From Fen-1362 sp049516395 (GTDB lineage: Bacteria > Planctomycetota > Phycisphaerae > Sedimentisphaerales > Anaerobacaceae), in the NCBI GenBank assembly GCA_049516395.1, contig JBEKTD010000011.1:27573-91572 (forward strand): a DNA stretch of 64,000 nucleotides. Reading direction: 5' to 3'. Position 1 is the first letter of the stretch. The number at the start of each line of letters is the position of its first letter. Below are positions 25,747 to 35,046 of this stretch, piece by piece. The translations under genes and the position numbers were made by a program. A model generated the notes under the pieces. The model saw only the letters and a program-made list of their open reading frames with translations. It was not told the DNA's origin and did no database searches.

Positions 25747-26697
25747 ATGAAGCTCAAATACGCGGGAATAGTGGTTTTAGGCATCGCCTTGGCTGCATTG
25801 GCTGTACAGAAGGGAGATAAACAAATGACGACCAATAAGCTGACCCCCGAAGAAGAATATGTAATCGTTCAAAAAGGCACCGAAGCCCCTTTCTCAGGAG
25901 AATACCTCAATAATAAAGAACCAGGCACATACGTTTGCAAGCGTTGCGGAGCAACACTTTATCGCAGCTCCGACAAATTCGACGGACACTGTGGCTGGCC
26001 CTCTTTCGATGACGAAATCCCCGGCGCGATAAAACGTGTCCCAGACCCCGATGGCTATAGCACTGAAATTGTCTGCGCAAATTGCGGCGCGCACCTCGGC
26101 CACGTTTTCACGGGTGAGGGGTTAACCGAGAAAAACATAAGGCATTGCGTCAATTCAATTTCACTCGTCTTTGTGCCCGCCGCAAAGACAGACGTCAATG
26201 ACCCAAACAGCAAACCCTCCACAAAGGCATATTTCGCGGGTGGTTGTTTCTGGGGAGTAGATTACTGGCTCAAGTCCGCTCCGGGCGTCATCTCCGTAAC
26301 AGCCGGCTATATGGGTGGAACTACCAAAAATCCCACATACACACAGGTCTGCACCGGCACAACGGGCCACGCCGAAACCGTCGAGGTCGTCTTCGACCCG
26401 AATAAAACTAATTACGAAGACCTCGCCAAACTCTTCTTTGAAATCCACGACCCCACTCAGCGTAATAGGCAAGGCCCCGATATTGGCTACCAATACCGTT
26501 CCGCCATTTTCTACGCAAACCAGCAGCAAAAGCAAATCGCTGAACGCCTGATTGAGCAGTTAAAGAAAAAAGGCCTTGAGGTCGTTACATCGGTTGAACC
26601 TGCAAAAGAATTCTGGCCCGCCGAGGATTACCACCAGGATTATTACGACAAAACCGGCGGAACCCCCTACTGCCAATTCCGCACCAAACGTTTCTAA
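25747..26697 (+). CDS. msrAB: Exported bifunctional peptide methionine sulfoxide reductase MsrB-MsrA
   Basis: 316 residues: a signal peptide or anchor (about 4-20), an MsrB domain (about 33-145) and an MsrA domain (about 160-316). MsrB has its zinc cysteines (C64, C67, C110, C113), the HCGWPSFDD motif and a catalytic cysteine, C134, in RHCVNSISLVF. MsrA has GGCFWG with catalytic C167 and the later DPTQRNRQGPDIGYQYRSAIFY block. The B-then-A order is the less common fusion order. Export suggests repair of oxidised envelope proteins. The next features downstream are the candidate RNA and the rRNA cluster. Confidence 0.92.
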   Translation: MKLKYAGIVVLGIALAALAVQKGDKQMTTNKLTPEEEYVIVQKGTEAPFSGEYLNNKEPGTYVCKRCGATLYRSSDKFDGHCGWPSFDDEIPGAIKRVPDPDGYSTEIVCANCGAHLGHVFTGEGLTEKNIRHCVNSISLVFVPAAKTDVNDPNSKPSTKAYFAGGCFWGVDYWLKSAPGVISVTAGYMGGTTKNPTYTQVCTGTTGHAETVEVVFDPNKTNYEDLAKLFFEIHDPTQRNRQGPDIGYQYRSAIFYANQQQKQIAERLIEQLKKKGLEVVTSVEPAKEFWPAEDYHQDYYDKTGGTPYCQFRTKRF

Positions 26698-26832
26698 TTT
26701 TCGTTCTGTGCCCGTCTGTCCACCATCGAAAAACATCATTGTTTTGAACACACACGTGGAATCGCCGTATAAATCTCATTAGAAGCGAGTTTGGGGACTG
26801 TCAAAAAAATTAAAAAAATTTATAAAATATTC

Positions 26833-26861
26833 TTGACGCACTGTCGATAATCCAATATGCT
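26833..26861 (+). promoter_or_regulatory. Strong sigma-70 promoter with upstream A/T tract
   Basis: TTGACG at 26833-26838 and TATGCT at 26856-26861 are 17 bp apart. The 40 bases before the -35 box are A/T runs (from about 26803), like an UP element. Such promoters usually drive stable RNA genes. Confidence 0.65.
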
Positions 26862-26867
26862 TGATAT

Positions 26868-27055
26868 GCTAATGCTGGCATCGAAGCTTTTATATGTCAG
26901 TACGGAGTTATCCGGCGTGGCATTAGTAATAGTCGGATGTGGGTGGAAAGCGTAGGTGAATTTGAACAGAATTCTTAAAGTGTTGAAAGTTTTGCCTTAG
27001 CTGAAGGAGCGGATTTGTCTTTATAAACCGCTGGCAGTTAGGCAGCGGTTTTTTT
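26868..27055 (+). ncRNA. Candidate structured small RNA (about 190 nt)
   Basis: Bounded by the promoter at 26833-26861 and the terminator at 27026-27055, with no reading frame worth calling. Pairing can be drawn: CTAATGC (26869-26875) with GCATTAG (26920-26926) closes a junction holding two hairpins, TGGCAT/ATGTCA (26876-26881 with 26894-26899) and CGGA-gtta-TCCG (26903-26914). A GAATT/AATTC hairpin lies further on. I do not recognise it: the SRP, 6S and tmRNA signatures are absent. It may be an independent small RNA, or the leader of the tRNA-23S-5S unit starting 122 bp later. Confidence 0.5.
27026..27055 (+). terminator. Rho-independent terminator of the candidate small RNA
   Basis: AACCGCTG (27026-27033) pairs with CAGCGGTT (27043-27050), with T5 following directly after and T2 in the stem end. 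It lies between the promoter at 26833 and tRNA-Ile. Confidence 0.8.
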
Positions 27056-27057
27056 GT

Positions 27058-27068
27058 TGCTCTTTTTT
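27058..27068 (+). promoter_or_regulatory. Candidate boxA antitermination element
   Basis: TGCTCTTTTTT matches the core of the bacterial rRNA boxA (TGCTCTTTAACA) over its first eight bases. It stands right after the terminator and 110 bp before tRNA-Ile. The same bases could serve as a weak -35 region (TTGCTC, then TAAACT 17 bp later). Confidence 0.4.
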
Positions 27069-27176
27069 ATGTGTATATGTAAACTATCCGGCCTCGACTA
27101 AACTGTCGATTGTCGATTTGTGGTTTGAAATCTGTTTTTCAATCAGCAATCCGCAATCATAAATCAGCAATTGAAA

Positions 27177-27250
<74 letters not shown>

Positions 27251-27289
27251 CTCGGAATCTGAAATTTGAGATTCCTGAATCGCGGCTCC

Positions 27290-27362
27290 GGGGACGTAGC
27301 TCAACTGGGAGAGCGTTGGCTTTGCAAGCCAGAGGTTGCCGGTTCGATCCCGGTCGTCTCCA
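27290..27362 (+). tRNA. tRNA-Ala (TGC)
   Basis: Acceptor GGGGACG pairs with CGTCTCC, discriminator A. Anticodon stem TTGGC/GCCAG with loop TTTGCAA gives anticodon TGC. It lies 39 bp after tRNA-Ile, the standard ribosomal spacer pair. Confidence 0.96.
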
Positions 27363-27433
27363 TTAAATTCGTCTTTGACGAATTTAATGCCCTGAGCAAA
27401 TCCCGATTTATCGGGATGCGTCGAAGGGCATTG
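27361..27433. repeat. Spacer hairpin and dispersed CCCTGAGC...GTCGAAGGG element between tRNA-Ala and 23S
   Basis: CATTAAATTCGTC (27361-27373) and GACGAATTTAATG (27377-27389) form a 13-bp perfect hairpin that begins at the last two bases of tRNA-Ala. Next comes CCCTGAGC, the hairpin ATCCCGATTTATCGGGAT and GTCGAAGGGCA. Related CCCTRAGC...GTCGAAGGG copies lie near 53314 and 62474. The rest of the spacer to 27597 shows no gene. Confidence 0.6.
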
Positions 27434-27619
27434 GTTAATTCTTGGGTTAACCCTAGGGGTTACCAGGTAAAGTTGTTTGACAAGTTAATATGCGGGTGTA
27501 GTAAATTTTATATTGTCTTTCTAACTAAACGTGGCGAGTCCATGTATCAAAAAGTGGAGCGCAATGTCTGGATATTTATTTTGGCGATTACTCATGGTTG
27601 ACCAATCATCGAATGATAT

Positions 27620-30678
<3,059 letters not shown>

Positions 30679-30838
30679 TATCATTCATTGGTTGTTCAAC
30701 ATAAGTAATCTGACGATGAATGTTCAGATGGTTGTGCCCACTTTAACAGTATCAAAAGTATCACCCGCATATTTTTCTTGTTTCAAGCGACAATTTGACA
30801 ATTGAATACGTACCCGGTGAAAGCCGGGGATAAAGAGT

Positions 30839-30948
30839 TTCCTGGTGAATTTACTGACGGGGAAACGCCTGATCCCTTTCCGAACTCAGAAGCTAAGCTC
30901 GTCAGGCCGATGGTAGTCCTTTCGGGTGAGAGTAGGTATCGCCAGGAA
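30839..30948 (+). rRNA. rrf: 5S ribosomal RNA
   Basis: TTCCTGG at the 5' end pairs with CCAGGAA at the 3' end. The conserved CCGAACTCAGAAGCTAAGC and GCCGATGGTAGT...GGTGAGAGTAGG blocks are present. The 110-nt length is slightly short for a bacterial 5S. It follows 23S by 160 bp, with no tRNA in between. Its last 44 nt recur downstream at 31589-31632. Confidence 0.95.
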
Positions 30949-30989
30949 TTACGAGGCCGGTCAATTATTTGACCGGCCTCTCCTTTTTT
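30905..30989. repeat. 85-bp direct repeat, left copy (5S 3' end plus terminator)
   Basis: Identical over all 85 bases to 31589-31673. It holds the last 44 nt of 5S rRNA, 4 bases, and the rRNA terminator. Confidence 0.97.
30953..30989 (+). terminator. Rho-independent terminator of the rRNA unit
   Basis: GAGGCCGGTCAA-TTAT-TTGACCGGCCTC, a 12-bp perfect stem, then TCCTTTTTT. It is repeated exactly at 31637-31673. Confidence 0.93.
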
Positions 30990-31007
30990 GGGACCGGAGC
31001 AAATTGT

Positions 31008-31036
31008 TTGAAATCCTTTCGAATGTTTTGTATTAT
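31008..31036 (+). promoter_or_regulatory. Sigma-70-type promoter of the islet
   Basis: TTGAAA at 31008-31013 and TATTAT at 31031-31036, 17 bp apart, 33 bp before the DUF4160 start. It lies just after the rRNA terminator, so the pair is transcribed separately from rRNA. Confidence 0.6.
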
Positions 31037-31068
31037 ATAGATAATGACCTTATGACAAGAAAGGCGAT

Positions 31069-31314
31069 ATGCCGACGATATTTAGATGGAAGGGTTACAG
31101 GTTTTTCTTTTATTCTAACGAAGGTGATCCTTCAGAGCCGGTTCATGTGCATGTGATAAAAGATACAAATGTGGCCAAGTTCTGGCTGGAACCTGTTGTT
31201 TCTCTTGCGGAGTCCCACGGTATGAGTCCGCAGGAGCTTAATAAACTGGAAAAGGTGGTTGAGAACAATGCAAAGATTATCAAGAGAGCGTGGTATGAAT
31301 ACTTTGGCAATTGA
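31069..31314 (+). CDS. DUF4160 domain protein (toxin-antitoxin-like partner)
   Basis: 81 residues covering the whole DUF4160 domain: MPTIFRWKGYRFFFYSNEGD, EPVHVHVIKD, then AKFWLEPV and a C-terminal helix region ending WYEYFGN. The EP-x-HVHV motif is the family hallmark. AGAAAGG precedes the ATG. The 3' end overlaps the DUF2442 gene by 20 bp. DUF4160 and DUF2442 genes commonly occur as neighbours and are often predicted to be a toxin-antitoxin-like module; no biochemical role is established to my knowledge. It is the first gene of the islet between the 5S repeats. Confidence 0.85.
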   Translation: MPTIFRWKGYRFFFYSNEGDPSEPVHVHVIKDTNVAKFWLEPVVSLAESHGMSPQELNKLEKVVENNAKIIKRAWYEYFGN

Positions 31315-31600
31315 AGCTAAAGCGACTAATATATCTTTTGATTCCAGCAATATGTGGGTCGAATTGGCTGACGGTAGAAAACTCGGCGTTCCTTTGGCTT
31401 ATTTCCCAAGGTTGCTGCACGCAACGGCTCGACAGCGAAAAAACTACACAATAAGCGGTGGTGGAATAGGTCTTCACTGGGAAGGTATAGATGAGGACAT
31501 CAGTGTAAGAGGGCTTGTTATGGGCGTCGGCGATAGAACAAAACCACGAGAGCGGCGCAGGGCCGCAAGCAAAAAATTGCATCACTCCGGCCGATGGTAG
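31295..31600 (+). CDS. DUF2442 domain protein, ending inside the duplicated 5S sequence
   Basis: 101 residues. The start at 31295 gives the usual family opening MNTLAIEAKATNISFDSS; GAGAG lies upstream. Core motifs are MWVELADGRKLGVPLAYFPRL and GGGIGLHWEGIDEDISVRGLV. The domain is complete by about residue 80; the basic tail (TKPRERRRAASKKLHHS) may bind nucleic acid. The last codons and the TAG stop (G-R-W-stop) are read from the right-hand copy of the 5S fragment, so the duplicated rRNA sequence supplies the gene's end. It overlaps DUF4160 by 20 bp and is surely co-translated with it. Confidence 0.85.
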   Translation: MNTLAIEAKATNISFDSSNMWVELADGRKLGVPLAYFPRLLHATARQRKNYTISGGGIGLHWEGIDEDISVRGLVMGVGDRTKPRERRRAASKKLHHSGRW

Positions 31601-31673
31601 TCCTTTCGGGTGAGAGTAGGTATCGCCAGGAATTACGAGGCCGGTCAATTATTTGACCGGCCTCTCCTTTTTT
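31589..31673. repeat. 85-bp direct repeat, right copy (5S fragment plus terminator)
   Basis: Exact copy of 30905-30989, offset 684 bp. It carries only the last 44 nt of 5S, so it cannot make 5S rRNA, but its terminator (31637-31673) is complete and now ends the DUF4160-DUF2442 transcript. Confidence 0.97.
31637..31673 (+). terminator. Duplicated rRNA terminator used by the islet genes
   Basis: Same 12-bp stem and T-run as 30953-30989. It lies 36 bp after the DUF2442 stop codon. Confidence 0.88.
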
Positions 31674-31707
31674 ATAGAAATTGCCCCCTGCCGATGGTTT
31701 ACCAACT

Positions 31708-32919
31708 TCAGGCCTTCTTTGCAATCTTGTCTAAACGCTGGATTATCTCGACGCACGCCCTGCTGTTGTGATACGGGCACTTCCACTCCGAGACCTTAGG
31801 TTTCGATTTATCAACGTTGCCTTTTGCGTCAATCGTCCAGAACCATTCGCCGCCCTTCTTATCGACGACGTAATCCTCGATAAACTGCCAGATATTCTGC
31901 GCAACATCGAAATACTTCTGGTCGCCGGTCAGTTGATAGGCGTTCAAATACCCCACCACCGCCTCGGCCTGCACCCACCAGTCCTTGCCGGAATTGCTGA
32001 TGCCTTTCAGGTCCGCCTCGTAGAACATACTCTTATTATTATCCAGGCCTCTTTCGTATGTCGATTCGGCCAGTTTCATCGCCATCCGCTTAAGCTTTGC
32101 TATCGTCTTCGGCTTGCCGAAAATCTCCGCGTCCCTTTGCGCCAGCCAACTCGTCTCGATATCGTGCCCGAACGAAATCATCTGGCTCTTGGGATACCAT
32201 TTTTCATCGAAGAACAACTGGCAATACGTCCCGTACGGGTGCAGTATATAATCCGCGAATATATCGAGCATATCGCCAACCCGCTGCCCGACCAGCTCAT
32301 CCTTGTTCACATCGTATAAATTGGCGATGCCCTCCAGAACGTGCAGCGAGGTATTCATCGATTTCGGGGCAGTCATATCTCCGGAGCTGAGCTGCTGGGT
32401 TTTTGACTTCGTCCAGTCGCGGTCGTATTTCTCGAAATAACCCTTGTATTGCTTGTCCCAGACGTATTTTTCGAGCAGGCCGAAAAGCTCCATCGCCTTA
32501 GCCAGCGCATCCTTATCGCCCGTCGCCCTGTAATACTCCGAAAGTCCGTATATCCCGAACCCCTGCCCGTAAACCAGTTTCTGATTATCTATTGGTTTAC
32601 CCTGCCAGTCCAGCAAGTTGAACATACCGCCGTATTGTTTATCCCAGAAGTATTCCATAACATAGTCGTATGCCCGTTTTGCCAGCGCAAGGAGTTCCTG
32701 CTTTTTCTCGAAAACATAAAGTGTGGAGAACGTCCAGAGTATCCGGGCATTTAGTATCTGCCCTTTGGGCGCCTTTTCGTCGATGACGCCATCGTTATTC
32801 ATCCTGCCGATGAAACCACCTTTGGGGTCGATGGCACGCTGCGACCAGAACGGCACAATATCCCCATCAAGCTCCTTTTGGACCCTGCTTTTGAATTCTT
32901 CGATTATTTTGCTGTCCAT
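31708..32919 (-). CDS. AGE-family epimerase (cellobiose 2-epimerase-like)
   Basis: 403 residues, an (alpha/alpha)6 barrel. The start at 32919 follows GGAGACAGGA. Active-site regions are GHDIETSWL, KDWWVQAEAVVG and the late KCPYHNSRACVEII, which match the cellobiose 2-epimerase branch with its catalytic histidines more closely than the N-acylglucosamine 2-epimerase branch. It would epimerise the reducing-end glucose of cellobiose or manno-oligosaccharides at C2. It has no signal peptide, so it acts in the cytoplasm. It converges on the rRNA islet. Confidence 0.82.
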   Translation of the reverse strand: MDSKIIEEFKSRVQKELDGDIVPFWSQRAIDPKGGFIGRMNNDGVIDEKAPKGQILNARILWTFSTLYVFEKKQELLALAKRAYDYVMEYFWDKQYGGMFNLLDWQGKPIDNQKLVYGQGFGIYGLSEYYRATGDKDALAKAMELFGLLEKYVWDKQYKGYFEKYDRDWTKSKTQQLSSGDMTAPKSMNTSLHVLEGIANLYDVNKDELVGQRVGDMLDIFADYILHPYGTYCQLFFDEKWYPKSQMISFGHDIETSWLAQRDAEIFGKPKTIAKLKRMAMKLAESTYERGLDNNKSMFYEADLKGISNSGKDWWVQAEAVVGYLNAYQLTGDQKYFDVAQNIWQFIEDYVVDKKGGEWFWTIDAKGNVDKSKPKVSEWKCPYHNSRACVEIIQRLDKIAKKA

Positions 32920-33070
32920 ATCCTGTCTCCAAACCTTAAATCCCAGCTTCTTCATCGACTGCCTGTCAAACCTCGAATTTGCTGCACAATAATCCTAATC
33001 TGCCGCAAAATCAAGTGCCTGCCAGAGCCATAAATTGACAATGCCCCCCAAATAAGGTAAAAGACGTGCT

Positions 33071-33856
33071 ATGAACCTCATAGCGATAGATATAGGCAAT
33101 ACCAATATTGGCGTTGGGCTGTTTCTAAATGGTGAAGAACAGTTTGTAAAGTCGGTATCAGGCGATGCAAAGGCCGAACTGACTGAACTGCTCAAATCGA
33201 CCTGGGAAATGATACCCGTCGCCAAACGCTCCAAAGAAGGCAAACGCGAAGGCGTAATCATCATAAGCTCTGTCAAGCCCGCCTGGACGCAGGTTGTGCG
33301 CGATATCGCAAAACAAACCTTAGGCGAAAATATACTGCTTGTGGGCAAAGAAATTCCCTTCCCAATCGAACTATCGATAGAACATCCGGATAAAGTGGGA
33401 ACCGACCGGGCTTTGGCGGCCTCGGCTGCCTACGCGGTCGCAGAACACGCGGTCGCGGTCGCGGATTTCGGCACAGCCGTAACTATCGACCTCGTCGATG
33501 ACCGCGGCGTATTCTGCGGCGGCGTAATCTTCCCCGGCTTCGAAATCAGCGCAAACGCCCTGCACAATGATACCGCTCAACTGCCGAAAGTAACGGTTAC
33601 AAAGCCGCAATGGCCCTTCGGCAAAAATACCGTCGATGCAATCAACGCGGGTCTGTATTATTCAGCTATCAGCTCATTACAGGAAATTGTCAGGCGATAC
33701 GCCGAAGTGATTGGAACCTGGCCTCAACTGATAATCACCGGCTCAGGCGCGAAACTTATTAAAGACGATTGCGACTTCGTTGATAACTACGTGCCAAATT
33801 TAGTCATCAAAGGTATCGCCCTGGCCTACAAGAAATATATCGAAACGAAAGAATAA
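33071..33856 (+). CDS. coaX: Type III pantothenate kinase
   Basis: 261 residues of the ASKHA fold, first step of coenzyme A synthesis. Landmarks are AIDIGNTNIGVGLF at the start (phosphate 1), GTDRALAASAAY and DFGTAVTIDLVDDRG (phosphate 2/adenosine), then GGVIFPGFEI and IITGSGAKLI. Length matches the family. It is 11 bp before the MnmE-like gene, followed by mutS, making a three-gene rightward run. Confidence 0.93.
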   Translation: MNLIAIDIGNTNIGVGLFLNGEEQFVKSVSGDAKAELTELLKSTWEMIPVAKRSKEGKREGVIIISSVKPAWTQVVRDIAKQTLGENILLVGKEIPFPIELSIEHPDKVGTDRALAASAAYAVAEHAVAVADFGTAVTIDLVDDRGVFCGGVIFPGFEISANALHNDTAQLPKVTVTKPQWPFGKNTVDAINAGLYYSAISSLQEIVRRYAEVIGTWPQLIITGSGAKLIKDDCDFVDNYVPNLVIKGIALAYKKYIETKE

Positions 33857-33867
33857 TTGGTTGCCGT

Positions 33868-35037
33868 ATGTCTGTATTCGCAGCGGTAATGACCGGCAAA
33901 GGAACAGGAGCTATCGCCACGATAGAGCTTACTGGCGACTCGGCGGCGGATATCCTCAGGCAAATGCTCCCCTCTCAACCCCAAAAACCTGTGGAATTCA
34001 CGACAGGCAAAATTTTACTGACCACTATCCAATCAGGTGATAAAACAATCGACCAGGTAACAATCGGCTGTGAAGGCAACAACACATACGCCATAAACTG
34101 CCACGGCAATCCGCTTATCGTCGAAGAAATTATGCAATTGCTCCGCCAATATGGTGTCGAATTACTGACCGCCGAGCAACTGCTTTGCAAAACCTCAGTC
34201 GGGAACAACACAATCGCACTCGAAACCAAATTGATGCTGCCAAAGGTTAAAACGCTCGAAGGCACAAGAATCATCCTCAATCAAATCGATTCGGGCCTTA
34301 TGGCCTCAGCAAAAAACTGGCTGCAAGCCCCGCCTGAAAATATCGCTGCTGAAGCACAGATAATCATCGACAAAAGCAAAATCGCCAAGCTTATCATTTT
34401 TGGCTGCCGAATAGTCCTCGCAGGCCCGCCCAACACAGGCAAAAGCACCCTTCTCAATCAGCTTTGCGGCAGACAAAAAGCGATTGTAGCAGACGTTAAA
34501 GGTACAACCCGCGACTGGGTCTCGGCAAATTGCCAAATCGGCTCATTAGCCGTTGAACTTATTGACACAGCAGGTCTCGATGAGAAACTCGCAGATGATA
34601 TTGGCAAAGCTGCCCAACAGAAAACAGCAGAAATCATAAATCAGGCGGATATCGTTTTGCTAGTCCTCGACAATAGCGAGCCGGTCAACCAAATCGATAA
34701 ATCCATCACAAATATATCGGCCAATAAAAAAGTCCTGATGGTCCTTAACAAATCAGATTTACCCTTCGTAACGCAGTGTAGAACGGGCCTGCCCTGTTTA
34801 CTCAATATGTGCAATATGCCAAACGCAGTCAGTATCAGCGCAAAACTCGGCTCGGGAATCGACTATCTTTGCGACGAGATTGTGCGATTAGCCGGCGTTG
34901 AAAATTTTGACCCGAATAAGCCGGTTTGCTTCACCCCTCGCCAGGAACAGCTTTTGGCTCAACTTACGAAACTCAAATCAAAAGACGCTGCACACACACT
35001 CATTACAGAGTTGTTAAGTGGCCCGCTGAATGTATAA
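33868..35037 (+). CDS. Divergent MnmE/TrmE-like GTPase lacking the C-terminal C-x-G-K motif
   Basis: 389 residues against about 450 for true MnmE. The N-terminal TrmE-like domain (1-120) is recognisable (AAVMTGKGTGAIATIELTGDSA), followed by a short helical part and a complete G domain: GPPNTGKST, GTTRDWVS, DTAG, NKSD and ISAKLGSG. The usual ending, with a cysteine four residues from the C-terminus in C-I-G-K, is absent: the protein ends ELLSGPLNV. That cysteine is needed for tRNA wobble-uridine modification with MnmG, so this protein may act differently. The stop is real; mutS begins 9 bp later. Confidence 0.75.
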   Translation: MSVFAAVMTGKGTGAIATIELTGDSAADILRQMLPSQPQKPVEFTTGKILLTTIQSGDKTIDQVTIGCEGNNTYAINCHGNPLIVEEIMQLLRQYGVELLTAEQLLCKTSVGNNTIALETKLMLPKVKTLEGTRIILNQIDSGLMASAKNWLQAPPENIAAEAQIIIDKSKIAKLIIFGCRIVLAGPPNTGKSTLLNQLCGRQKAIVADVKGTTRDWVSANCQIGSLAVELIDTAGLDEKLADDIGKAAQQKTAEIINQADIVLLVLDNSEPVNQIDKSITNISANKKVLMVLNKSDLPFVTQCRTGLPCLLNMCNMPNAVSISAKLGSGIDYLCDEIVRLAGVENFDPNKPVCFTPRQEQLLAQLTKLKSKDAAHTLITELLSGPLNV

Positions 35038-35046
35038 TCAGCCGAT

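Larger units (their letters stand above)
30990..31673. mobile_element. Small genomic islet at the 5S rRNA gene, flanked by 85-bp direct repeats
   Basis: A 684-bp unit: 599 bp between the repeats plus one repeat copy. It holds a promoter, a DUF4160 gene and a DUF2442 gene, and ends with a second copy of the 5S end and terminator. The arrangement copies the way integrating elements rebuild the 3' end of a tRNA or rRNA gene, but no integrase is present. It could be a non-autonomous element, or the result of recombination with a second 5S locus. Confidence 0.65.

Noticed and set aside
26868..27055. Identification of the small RNA as 6S, SRP RNA or tmRNA
   Set aside because: No SRP domain IV loop, no tRNA-like ends and no clear 6S long-hairpin with central bubble; left unnamed.
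31069..31600. Phage or integrative element with integrase at the 5S site
   Set aside because: Only 600 bp lie between the repeats and both genes are DUF4160/DUF2442; no recombinase gene is possible there.
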